Of a DNA stretch of 14,359 nt, positions 1-6,605 are shown piece after piece. The notes beneath the pieces are model-generated. The model was not told the DNA's origin, searched no databases, and was given only the letters and a program-made list of their open reading frames with translations. The translations under genes and the position numbers were made by a program. The stretch lies in contig BNTV01000116.1 in the NCBI GenBank assembly GCA_025996865.1, forward strand, positions 1-14,359, written 5' to 3'. Within the stretch, counting starts at the first letter, position 1. Every line of letters starts with the position of its first letter. The DNA comes from Bacteroidia bacterium (GTDB lineage Bacteria; Bacteroidota; Bacteroidia; Bacteroidales; Azobacteroidaceae).

Positions 1-917
1 TTTTCGCCTCGCGCCCAATTATTGCCTATCGAACTGCCTGCTGTTCCAATCATTTGATAGCCGAGTTTCCCCGCCAATTTGCCAATATCAGACGTTGCAC
101 CGAAACCTTTTACCATTCCCAAGCCGCCTGTGGCAGTCCAAGCACCATCCCAGCCGCCACCTAAAAAAGCGTTCATTGCGATATTGATTGTTCCGCTATT
201 TAGCATTGAACTTGTAATTCCTGCCGCTTTTGTCGCTACGCTTGCTCCGTTTACCATCGTTGTCATTCCCGAAGCCCCTATTGCCCCAGATACTCCATAG
301 CCGAGAGTAGCACCGACTATTGCGCCCGCGATTGCGCCTTTCCAAGCGTCAGGTTTCCAATCCCAAAACGCCGCTGTTCCCGATTGTATCGAAGCACCTG
401 TATAAGCACCTACAACCGCACCAATAATCACAGGTATAAACCAGACGATTTCGCCAGAGGGGTCAACATACTTAAAGGGATTGTTGAGAGCGTAGCTATA
501 CCGGTTAAAACTTTGCGAAAAATCCGGCACCTGCACAAACGGGTCAGGACTTAAAAATCTGCCAAGAACAGGATCATACACCCGTCCGTTCATATTAATC
601 AATCCAAACTCCGCGAGGTGTTCGTGTCCGGTATAGCCGCGGTGGAAAGCAAAAGTATTGTTGGCAACCGTCCTGTTACCCCAAGCGTCGTAGCTTGCCT
701 TAAACACTTCCGTGCCGCTGATGTCAACCAACTTGACAATGCTGCCCAAATGGTCTTTGCAAACGTAGTATGTCTTGTCCGTTTGCCCGGACTGTTTTAC
801 ATAAACTGCCACCAAGCCGCCGTTCCCGGATATGTAATACAATTGTTGGTCAGGTCCATACATGAGGTCTAACTTGCGGATACTGCGCACTGTTTTTGAT
901 TTTACATTTGTTTCCAT
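1..917 (-). CDS. RHS-repeat core protein, copy A; 3' end beyond the window
   Basis: The gene reads right to left from an ATG at 917 and is still open at base 1, giving 305 residues. Residues 16 to about 130 are the RHS-associated core, with the motifs YVCKDHLGSIVKLVD, RGYTGHEHLAEFGLINMNGR, LGRFLSPDPFVQ, RYSYALNNPFKY and a closing DPSGE. After DPSGE comes a variable tip: one hydrophobic stretch (VWFIPVIIGAVVGAY), then glycine- and alanine-rich segments resembling glycine zippers, then SSIGNNWARGE at the edge. RHS proteins normally exceed 1,000 residues with many YD repeats; here almost the entire repeat shell and any signal peptide are missing, so this looks like an orphan RHS-CT cassette. Compared with copy B it lacks 85 codons after residue 15. 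In polymorphic toxin systems the tip after the core carries the effector activity, but I recognise no toxin domain in the visible part. The start is set by homology with copy B. Confidence 0.75.
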   Translation of the reverse strand, partial: METNVKSKTVRSIRKLDLMYGPDQQLYYISGNGGLVAVYVKQSGQTDKTYYVCKDHLGSIVKLVDISGTEVFKASYDAWGNRTVANNTFAFHRGYTGHEHLAEFGLINMNGRVYDPVLGRFLSPDPFVQVPDFSQSFNRYSYALNNPFKYVDPSGEIVWFIPVIIGAVVGAYTGASIQSGTAAFWDWKPDAWKGAIAGAIVGATLGYGVSGAIGASGMTTMVNGASVATKAAGITSSMLNSGTINIAMNAFLGGGWDGAWTATGGLGMVKGFGATSDIGKLAGKLGYQMIGTAGSSIGNNWARGE

Positions 918-1114
918 TTTAAATGAAAATATAGCACACCAAATGATGCCCAAAGATAATTCATGAATAGAAAATTACGCTTATATATTTTTACCTGTTT
1001 ATCATATATTTTTACTAATTTTATGTGTTTTTGGTTGCTCCTTGTCCCGTCAGGGACAATATATTGGTAGAAAAAGGCAATCTCCATGATGCGCCGTCCC
1101 GTTAGGAACGGAAT
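519..1114 (-). repeat. Left arm of the RHS inverted repeat
   Basis: This arm contains the RHS core plus about 200 bp of upstream flank, and matches 1950-2806 in inverted orientation. Bases 519-871 align without gaps to 2454-2806; I count 8 differences in 353. Bases 872-917 align to 2153-2198, and 918-1114 align to 1950-2152 with few changes. The right arm holds 255 extra bases (2199-2453). Identity stops abruptly just before the RYSY motif of the core, where the two tips take over. Confidence 0.9.
1042..1111. repeat. Pair of short Bacteroidales-type palindromes (left copy)
   Basis: There are two hairpins. TTGTCCC (1042-1048) pairs perfectly with GGGACAA (1053-1059) around a GTCA loop. CCGTCCC (1094-1100) pairs with GGAACGG (1105-1111) around GTTA, with one wobble. 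The same pair, in inverted order, is at 1950-1973 and 2011-2028 upstream of RHS copy B. I recall this paired motif as an abundant intergenic repeat of Bacteroidales genomes. Reading through it gives the pseudo-peptides often annotated as small hypothetical proteins, which I do not accept as genes. Confidence 0.65.
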
Positions 1115-1124
1115 ATGTTTATTA

Positions 1125-1147
1125 GGGTGCATTTCAAATTGTCGCAT
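1125..1147. repeat. 23-bp perfect inverted repeat, left end
   Basis: This 23-bp sequence, beginning GGGTGCATTTC and ending TGTCGCAT, is found exactly in inverted orientation at 1722-1744. The pair bounds a 620-bp block of nested palindromes. Just inside each end is a CCGTCATTGCGAG repeat: directly adjacent on the right, and 13 bp away on the left. Confidence 0.85.
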
Positions 1148-1161
1148 TATAATATCACTAC

Positions 1162-1237
1162 CGTCATTGCGAGCGAAGCGAATCAATCCGGTTTTATTAT
1201 TTCCGGATTGCTTCGTGCTTACGCCCTACCAATGACG
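1162..1237. repeat. REP-like hairpin, CGTCATTG family
   Basis: The element starts CGTCATTGCGAGCGAAGC and closes with ACCAATGACG. Outer arms CGTCATTG (1162-1169) and CAATGACG (1230-1237) pair. The inner arms CAATCCGG and CCGGATTG flank an A/T-rich loop, and CGAAG pairs with CTTCG. This is the widespread repeat built on cgtcattgcgagcgaagcgaagcaatc. A degenerate half copy ends in CTCGCAATGACGG at 1307-1319. Confidence 0.7.
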
Positions 1238-1376
1238 TATTTATACAACACGTTGATTTTTAACGATAATACGTCATCCATTTTTATCTAAAATATTTTA
1301 TAGGAGCTCGCAATGACGGACTGCAACTTTGTGGGATGATTAATTTAAAATCTCAGATTAACGTAAAAAGTTAAGG

Positions 1377-1471
1377 GATTAAAAAAGCGCGTAGCGCTTA
1401 TGCGTTTATAGCCGGGTGCGACAGCGCCCGGAATAAGGTGAATGTTCCCCAACCAGGCGCCGCGTAGCGGT
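1377..1471. repeat. 95-bp arm of a large MITE-like palindrome, left
   Basis: This arm matches 1561-1655 in inverted orientation with no gaps; I count 7 mismatches in 95. Inside the arm, CCGGGTGCGACAGCGCCCGG forms its own small hairpin. The pairing extends outward after a short gap: GTAAAAAG (1363-1370) pairs with CTTTTTAC (1662-1669). The 89-bp centre (1472-1560) holds no gene that I can support. Confidence 0.85.
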
Positions 1472-1560
1472 GCTGTATTTGGATTCCGTCCGTCCATATC
1501 AATTTCCGATAACCGATGTTTCCAATTACATAAACAGACAGGCAGAGCTTGAATAACGGC

Positions 1561-1655
1561 ACCGCTATGCGGCGCCCGGCTGGAGAACATTCTCCTTATT
1601 CCGGGCGCTGTCGCACCCGGCTATAAACGCGAAAGCGCTACGCGCTTTTTTAATC
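1561..1655. repeat. 95-bp arm of a large MITE-like palindrome, right
   Basis: This is the inverted partner of 1377-1471, ending in a T-run (1646-1651) and TAATC. The ends GATTAAAAAAGCGC and GCGCTTTTTTAATC are perfect terminal inverted repeats. I see no clear target-site duplication immediately outside them. A transcript through the whole block would fold into a stem of about 95 bp with an 89-nt loop. Confidence 0.85.
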
Positions 1656-1682
1656 TCTCCCCTTTTTACTATAATATCTCTA

Positions 1683-1721
1683 CCGTCATTGTGAGTGAAG
1701 CGAAGGAACTCGCAATGACGG
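1683..1721. repeat. Short REP-like hairpin, internally deleted
   Basis: CCGTCATTG (1683-1691) pairs exactly with CAATGACGG (1713-1721). It is a shortened relative of the hairpin at 1162-1237. The preceding 15 bp (1668-1682) resemble 1146-1160, which precedes the left hairpin, so the leader was copied too. Confidence 0.65.
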
Positions 1722-1744
1722 ATGCGACAATTTGAAATGCACCC
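1722..1744. repeat. 23-bp perfect inverted repeat, right end
   Basis: This is the exact inverted copy of 1125-1147. It lies directly against the short REP-like hairpin on its left, and six bases from the remnant transposase frame on its right. Confidence 0.85.
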
Positions 1745-1749
1745 GTTTA

Positions 1750-1944
1750 TTATTCAATCCGTTTAAAAATGTATTTTCCAAATAAAACGTGCACATGATC
1801 GGGCACGCCGCCTGTTTGTAATAATCTGTGTCCGTGATTTTGGACGATTCCGGTAGTGTATTTGTACAATTCTTACCGCAATGTGTTGTTTATCAATAAA
1901 ATACGATTTTGAACAGCGAATATACCGTGAATGTGTATTTGCGT
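1750..1944 (-). pseudogene. IS200-like (Y1) transposase fragment, nonfunctional
   Basis: Reading 1944 to 1750 on the minus strand gives 65 codons that match the N-terminal part of Y1 (HUH) transposases of the IS200/IS605 or REP-associated type. The fragment starts TQIHIHGIFAVQNR, continues ELYKYTTGIVQNHGHRLL and ends GGVPDHVHVLFG followed by KYIFKRIE. The HVH of PDHVHVLFG is the metal-binding HUH motif. Codon 24 is TAA, at a place where relatives usually have a lysine or aspartate before ELYKY. The C-terminal part with the catalytic tyrosine is missing, and a TAG precedes the first codon. It is dead. Its interest is that it sits among hairpins of the type this enzyme class can mobilise. Confidence 0.75.
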
Positions 1945-1949
1945 CTAAC

Positions 1950-2806
1950 ATTCCGTTCCTGACGGGACGGAATAGCAGGGAGATTGACTCTTTCTCTTTC
2001 TACCAATATTTTGTCCCTAACGGGACAAGGAGCAACCAAAAACACATAAAATTAGTAAAAATATATGATAAACAGGTAAAAATATATAAGCGTAATTTTC
2101 TATTCATGAATTATCTTTGGGCATTATTTGGTGTGCTATATTTTCATTTAAGATGGAAACAAATGTAAAATCAAAAACAACGCGCAGTATCCGCAAGTCT
2201 GCCACCGACCCCGTAACATCCGGTTACGATATGCTGCGTTTGATTAAAAAACAGACCGGCAACAATTATATTGCAGGGATGACAGCACAAACCGAATCGT
2301 TCCTCTACGACAAATATGAAAATCTGCCCCATGCCGTGAGTCTCGTTGAAAACACGGGAGGGTTATTATCTTCCGAAAATCAGCACATCGTTTATACGGC
2401 TTTCAACAAGGTTTCCCAAATCACAGACAAAGTCGGAGCGGACAATTACCGGTTAGACCTCATGTATGGACCTGACCAACAGTTGTATTACATATCCGGG
2501 AACGGCGGCTTGGTGGCAGTTTATGTAAAACAGTCCGGGCAAACGGACAAGACATACTACGTTTGCAAAGACCATTTGGGCAGCATTGTCAAGTTGGTTG
2601 ACATCAGTGGCACGGAAGTGTTTAAGGCAAGCTACGACGCTTGGAGTAACAGGACGGTTGCCAACAATACTTTTGCTTTCCACCGCGGCTATACCGGACA
2701 CGAACACCTCGCAGAGTTTGGATTGATTAATATGAACGGGCGGATGTACGACCCTGTTCTTGGCAGATTTTTAAGTCCTGACCCGTTTGTGCAGGTGCCG
2801 GATTTT
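1950..2806 (+). repeat. Right arm of the RHS inverted repeat
   Basis: This is the partner of 519-1114. It opens with a palindrome (1950-1973, arms ATTCCGTTCC and GGGACGGAAT around TGAC). A second follows (2011-2028, TTGTCCC/GGGACAA around TAAC), then the flank, the RHS start and the core. Bases 2199-2453 have no counterpart in the left arm. The arms are separated by 835 bp of palindromic DNA. Confidence 0.9.
2112..2119 (+). promoter_or_regulatory. Possible Bacteroidota -7 box upstream of RHS copy B
   Basis: TATCTTTG fits TAnnTTTG and lies 33 bp before the RHS start codon. No convincing -33 TTTG is present. The same box is preserved in the left arm (951-958, minus strand), 33 bp before the start of copy A. 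Preservation may simply reflect the recent duplication. Confidence 0.3.
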
Positions 2807-3841
2807 AGCCAAAGTTATAACAGATATTCATATTGCCTCAATAATCCATTGAGATATACCGATCCGAACGGAGAATTCTTTTTTCTCATTCCATATATGG
2901 GATTCAGTCCAAATGGCGGCGTTGAATTTGGTATTTCGGCAGGTATTGGTATTCCTAATGGTTTGAGTGCTCAAATTTCGCTTGGATACGGAACTGCGAA
3001 TAAAGATTTCACAGCAACTGTTGGAGTTTCTTATGGTGGAGTTTCTGCGTATGCCGGATATAATACTCAAGCAGGATTTATAGCTGGTGCCGGTTACGGA
3101 TTTGGAGGGAGCAGCGCCGGTAATTTTAATATTTCAACAAATACGACAAGCTTTGGAGTAAATTATAGCTCAAGCGGAGGATTTGGCGCAAATTTTGGCG
3201 GAATGCAATATTCACAGTATGGTGGATTATCGGCAAATCCAAGTGTAGGCGTAAGTTATCCATTTACTACGGGAGCGTATGGAACGTATAATATAACCGA
3301 ATCGGATAATAAGGAATGGATAGGCGAACCTCTCACTTATAATAACGAAACCGCAGAGGCATTTATGAAATTAAACAATCTGAAACGGGATGGATTTGAT
3401 AATCTATATGCTAACGGCACTTTGGCTTCCGATAATTACAGTAATGCCGACGGTAGTGTATATTATACTGATTCCGAAGGGGGAAAACGCAAAACATGGG
3501 GAGCAGCCCGCCTTAGAGGGAAAAAATATATCTTTTGGGGCAAACAGCAGATAGACATGTATTTATATAAAAATGCTTTTCGGAGTCCGGAAACTTTGTA
3601 TTTAACAATAGGTCATGAATTAGTCCATGTGGGTTTGTATAATCTGGGAATTACCAATAATTTACACAACCATGAAGTAACAGCTTATTCATGGAGTGTT
3701 CTACAGGCAGCTACTTGGGGTTTACCAACTTTTCTTGAAACATATACTGCTATGATGAATTTTCATATTGGAAAAGGAGGTAAACCATATCCCTATAATA
3801 CGATGGTACCCATAAGTCCGACGAGGCCAATAAAACCATAA
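2153..3841 (+). CDS. RHS-repeat core protein, copy B, with C-terminal HExxH metallopeptidase-like tip
   Basis: The ATG at 2153 gives 562 residues. An in-frame TTG at 2117 would add 12 residues, but the ATG matches the start of copy A. Residues 1-100 are a remnant of YD-repeat shell (FLYDKYENLPHAVSLVE). Residues 101 to about 240 are the RHS core (DHLGSIVKLVD, GYTGHEHLAEFGLINMNGRM, LGRFLSPDPFVQ, RYSYCLNNPLRY, DPNGE). Residues 245-390 form a Gly/Ser/Tyr-rich, probably beta-stranded spacer. Near the end, IGHELVHVGLYN places a HExxH motif at 488-492, followed by E508 in HNHEVTAYSW. This suggests a zinc-dependent peptidase resembling the Tox-MPTase-like tips of polymorphic toxins; activity and target are inferred. 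There is no signal peptide and the shell is far too short for a full RHS protein, so this may be a donor cassette rather than a secreted toxin. A lipoprotein gene follows after 14 bp. Confidence 0.75.
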   Translation: METNVKSKTTRSIRKSATDPVTSGYDMLRLIKKQTGNNYIAGMTAQTESFLYDKYENLPHAVSLVENTGGLLSSENQHIVYTAFNKVSQITDKVGADNYRLDLMYGPDQQLYYISGNGGLVAVYVKQSGQTDKTYYVCKDHLGSIVKLVDISGTEVFKASYDAWSNRTVANNTFAFHRGYTGHEHLAEFGLINMNGRMYDPVLGRFLSPDPFVQVPDFSQSYNRYSYCLNNPLRYTDPNGEFFFLIPYMGFSPNGGVEFGISAGIGIPNGLSAQISLGYGTANKDFTATVGVSYGGVSAYAGYNTQAGFIAGAGYGFGGSSAGNFNISTNTTSFGVNYSSSGGFGANFGGMQYSQYGGLSANPSVGVSYPFTTGAYGTYNITESDNKEWIGEPLTYNNETAEAFMKLNNLKRDGFDNLYANGTLASDNYSNADGSVYYTDSEGGKRKTWGAARLRGKKYIFWGKQQIDMYLYKNAFRSPETLYLTIGHELVHVGLYNLGITNNLHNHEVTAYSWSVLQAATWGLPTFLETYTAMMNFHIGKGGKPYPYNTMVPISPTRPIKP

Positions 3842-3855
3842 ATTGTTAAAAGACA

Positions 3856-4563
3856 ATGAAACCATATCTATTGATTATGATTATTTTGATTTTTGCAGGT
3901 TGTAAAAACCGGCAAAGGGACGATAAAGTTGCTTTTGTCTGCAACTTTACCGTACCGGAAATGTTGTCGTTTGAATTAGACAGTCCAATTACATTGGCAG
4001 ATAGTATTTTTGATGCGAATGCATCGGACAGTACGAAAATGATTCCATTAAATAGGGATGCAATGTGTCAGTTGTTAAAAATTGAAGCGAAAGTATATAA
4101 TAAAGATATACGAAACATCTACAACGATACAATTGTTTATGATTCATCGTTCCATGATGTTATTTATTTCTTTATTTATGGGAAACTATATTTGCAGCCG
4201 GATGTGAAAAGTATTGTAGTATGGAAGTTTAAAAAAAATAAATTTTATTTAGATGGTTATCCGGAAGATGATTATTTGGAGAAATCTTTTTGGTTATTTA
4301 ATTTAAAAGAAAATACATTACGTTCTGTCGCACGGCTTGATATTTTATATGGATGGTTTCCTGATACTCCGTATAATAGTGATAAAATATATTTTAAAAA
4401 CGGGATTTTTACTGTCAGAAGAACAAAATACAGATTGCCTTTCTGGGCAGATTTTCGTGTAAATCCGGCAAAATCCCTTAAAGAGCGTATTACAGGTGTT
4501 GATGAATACTATACCTATTACAGTGTTGATAAGGATGGATTTATTAAATTTGTAGAAGATTAG
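3856..4563 (+). CDS. Small lipoprotein downstream of the RHS toxin-like gene; candidate immunity or partner protein
   Basis: The product has 235 residues. It starts MKPYLLIMIILIFAGC, a lipoprotein signal peptide with Cys16 as the acylated residue, followed by a charged stretch (KNRQRDD). A periplasmic or outer-membrane location is therefore expected. The mature part is rich in Tyr, Phe, Asp and Lys, with no repeats and no domain I recognise. Its place 14 bp after a gene ending in a metallopeptidase-like tip is the classic position of an immunity gene. A lipoprotein could protect a periplasmic target, but this is inference from position alone. A 93-bp in-frame piece of the gene recurs at 4627-4719. 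Alternatively it is an unrelated accessory lipoprotein. Confidence 0.65.
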   Translation: MKPYLLIMIILIFAGCKNRQRDDKVAFVCNFTVPEMLSFELDSPITLADSIFDANASDSTKMIPLNRDAMCQLLKIEAKVYNKDIRNIYNDTIVYDSSFHDVIYFFIYGKLYLQPDVKSIVVWKFKKNKFYLDGYPEDDYLEKSFWLFNLKENTLRSVARLDILYGWFPDTPYNSDKIYFKNGIFTVRRTKYRLPFWADFRVNPAKSLKERITGVDEYYTYYSVDKDGFIKFVED

Positions 4564-4573
4564 ATTGCCCCAC

Positions 4574-4598
4574 GCTCGGCGTAGCGTCATCGCTGAGC
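4574..4598. terminator. Hairpin after the lipoprotein gene, possible terminator
   Basis: GCTCGGCG (4574-4581) pairs with CGCTGAGC (4591-4598) with one G-T wobble around a 9-nt loop, 11 bp after the lipoprotein stop. No T-tract follows, so it may be a repeat hairpin rather than an intrinsic terminator. Confidence 0.3.
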
Positions 4599-4626
4599 AT
4601 GAGGTATTATAAATAAAGAGAATAAA

Positions 4627-4722
4627 TTGGCAGATAGTATTTTTGATGCGAATGTATCGGACAGTACGAAAATGATTCCATTAAATAGGGATGTAATGTT
4701 TCAGTTATTAAAAAATGAATGA
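4627..4722 (+). pseudogene. Duplicated 31-codon fragment of the upstream lipoprotein gene
   Basis: Bases 4627-4719 repeat 3994-4086 with 5 mismatches in 93, in the same strand and reading frame. It encodes LADSIFDANVSDSTKM, then IPLNRDVMFQLLKNE and a TGA stop. Four differences change the protein (A to V, A to V, C to F, I to N) and one is silent. It has no start or signal sequence of its own. Its tail overlaps the first ATG available to the next gene. It is a remnant of a second, related lipoprotein gene or of a local duplication. Confidence 0.85.
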
Positions 4723-4726
4723 AAAT

Positions 4727-5530
4727 ATGAAAAACAAACAAATTTTATTATTAGTATTTTCCTGTGCGGCAGTATTTTCTGCCGCACACAGTCAAACCGT
4801 AAAGAACGATTTGAATTACCGGAAATTCCGTATTTCCGTTGATGCAGGTACAACCTATTCCATGGGGACGTCCGGCACTGTTCTGTCCACGCCTTTAGGC
4901 AGAGATTTTGTCCTGCCTTCCAGATCCAAAAACTTTGGAGCCGGTCTTGACGGCGCTTATTTCCTGACAAAACAATACGGGGTCGGTCTGAAATACCGAT
5001 TTTACACGGTTAACTGCAAACAAACCTTGCTGTCCGGGTACGAAGATATAGAAAATGAATACGATTACCCGGTTTGGGAACGATCGACTACCTCGTGCAA
5101 AGAACAGATGCATCTTTTGGGTCCCGCAGTTTATGCCCGGTGGTTTTTAGGGCAGTCGAAATGGCACATAGCAGCTAATGCAGGGATAGTATATCTGTAT
5201 GACAAATTATCGAACATAAAAGGAAAGGATGAATATCATATTGAATACCATTATGAGTCGCTGACGGAATTTTCTCAAAGACCGGAACCTCCCCGGAACC
5301 ATTTTTATTCTGTTAGTGACCGTACAGGCGCTACTGTCGGATTCACTCTCTCGGCAGGCATCCGGTATCAGCTTTCACCATCAATCGGAATAGGCATATC
5401 TGCCGACGGGTTGTTCGCCTCGCTCTCGCGGATGAAATATTTAAACACTTTTGATGAATACGAAACCGGGGATGTCACTCGTAAAATCAACCGTGCAGGT
5501 GTCTCGGCGGGAATTGATTTTAACTTCTGA
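4727..5530 (+). CDS. Outer-membrane beta-barrel protein
   Basis: The ATG at 4727 gives 267 residues beginning MKNKQILLLVFSCAAVFSAAHSQ, a good signal peptide cut near AHS-Q. An in-frame ATG at 4715 adds only four residues and lies in the tail of the duplicated lipoprotein fragment, so the later start is preferred. The mature part alternates polar and aromatic/hydrophobic residues in strands ending in tyrosine or phenylalanine (FRISVDAGTTYSMG, YGVGLKYRFYTV, HIAANAGIVYLYD, VGFTLSAGIRYQL, IGIGISADGLF). It ends in AGVSAGIDFNF, with the terminal Phe typical of barrels inserted by BAM. Specific function is unknown. The receptor gene starts 5 bp after its stop, suggesting co-transcription. Confidence 0.75.
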   Translation: MKNKQILLLVFSCAAVFSAAHSQTVKNDLNYRKFRISVDAGTTYSMGTSGTVLSTPLGRDFVLPSRSKNFGAGLDGAYFLTKQYGVGLKYRFYTVNCKQTLLSGYEDIENEYDYPVWERSTTSCKEQMHLLGPAVYARWFLGQSKWHIAANAGIVYLYDKLSNIKGKDEYHIEYHYESLTEFSQRPEPPRNHFYSVSDRTGATVGFTLSAGIRYQLSPSIGIGISADGLFASLSRMKYLNTFDEYETGDVTRKINRAGVSAGIDFNF

Positions 5531-5535
5531 CGCTT

Positions 5536-6498
5536 ATGCTTACGCGGATAATTTACATCACCCTGCTTGCGCTTTGTCCGGCGGCTGTTTTCCCGCAGGG
5601 ATACACCGTTTCGGGTTATGTCAAGGATAGTATTACGACGGAATCGCTAATCGGGGCAAACATATACAGACAAAATACCGGACAGGGAACATCTGCCAAC
5701 CGGTATGGCTTTTACAGCCTGACGCTTCCTGCGGGCGAAACGGAGATTGCATATTCGTATGTGGGATACGGCAAGGCAACGAAACGCTTCAATTTACAGC
5801 GGGATACGGTAATAACGGTTTCTTTGGTCCCGTCGCAGGAGCTGCCGGAAGTAGAAATAACGGCAAGCGCCCCAATTCATGAAAACGTCCGGATGAGCGC
5901 CATAAGCCTGCCTGTAGCGCAAATCAAAGCATTACCCGCCTTGATGGGTGAGGCGGACATCATGAAAACGCTGCAACTAATGCCGGGCATACAGTCGGGC
6001 GGCGAAGGGACAACGGGACTTTACGTGCGCGGCGGCGGCCCCGACCAGAACCTGATCCTGCTCGACGGCGTACCGCTTTACAACGTATCGCACCTGTTCG
6101 GGTTTATGTCGGTTTTCAATGCCGACGCTGTCAATAACGTGGAAGTTTTCAAAGGCGCTTTTCCTGCGCGTTATGGCGGACGGGTATCGTCGGTTGTGGA
6201 CATCAGCATGAAAGAAGGCAACATGCAGAAATTCCACGGCGAAGGCTCTATCGGCCTGGTCGCTTCAAAAATTACTTTTGAAGGGCCGATTGCCAAAGAC
6301 CGCACTTCTTTTATCCTGTCTGCCCGCCGCACATACATAGACTTGATTGCCAAGCCCCTCATAGCAAGCCAAAACCGGAACTCGGACGACAAATACAATG
6401 CAGGGTATTATTTTTACGATGTAACGGCAAAGGTCAATCACCGTTTTTCCGACAAAGACCGTATTTATCTAAGCCTGTATATGGGCGATGACAAATAG
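5536..6498 (+). pseudogene. TonB-dependent receptor, truncated after the plug domain
   Basis: The reading frame gives 320 residues. Residues 1-20 are a signal peptide. Residues 22 to about 98 are a CarboxypepD_reg-like domain (VSGYVKDSITTESLIGANIY, NRYGFYSLTLPAG, SYVGYG). Residues 120-223 are the TonB plug (GEADIMKTLQLMPGIQSG, LYVRGGGPDQNLILLDGVP, FKGAFPARYGGRVSSVVDI). Residues 230-320 hold only the first barrel strands (FILSARRTYIDL, KDRIYLSLYMGDDK), then a TAG. Receptors of this class are normally 750 residues or more, so most of the barrel is missing and it cannot act as a transporter as it stands. The lost 3' part is not found downstream; sequence passes within about 100 bp to a DUF4249 fragment. 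A deletion across the receptor/DUF4249 boundary is the simplest reading. Confidence 0.8.
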
Positions 6499-6605
6499 CC
6501 GTTACCGTCTTCGAACGGATATGGAATCGTGGGATACATACGAAAAAGCCGACAGGTCGGTTAATCCGTTATTCCACAATTTCAATCACTGGTACCCCCT
6601 TTACG

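Noticed and set aside
902..1186. A 94-codon minus-strand frame, matched by a similar 95-codon frame at 1881-2168 plus
   Set aside because: Both run through the paired palindromes and the repeated flank, overlap the RHS starts in another frame, and are similar only because the DNA is duplicated. No start signal or domain supports a protein.
1345..1590. An 81-codon minus-strand frame through the 95-bp palindrome centre
   Set aside because: It is built from repeat DNA, and the same peptide type appears wherever this repeat occurs. No evidence of translation.
1125..1744. CRISPR array
   Set aside because: The repeats are palindromic and nested, not regularly spaced direct repeats with unique spacers, and no cas genes are nearby.
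1763..1951. A 62-codon minus-strand frame rich in Arg
   Set aside because: It is the wrong frame over the Y1 transposase remnant; the adjacent frame carries the recognisable motifs.
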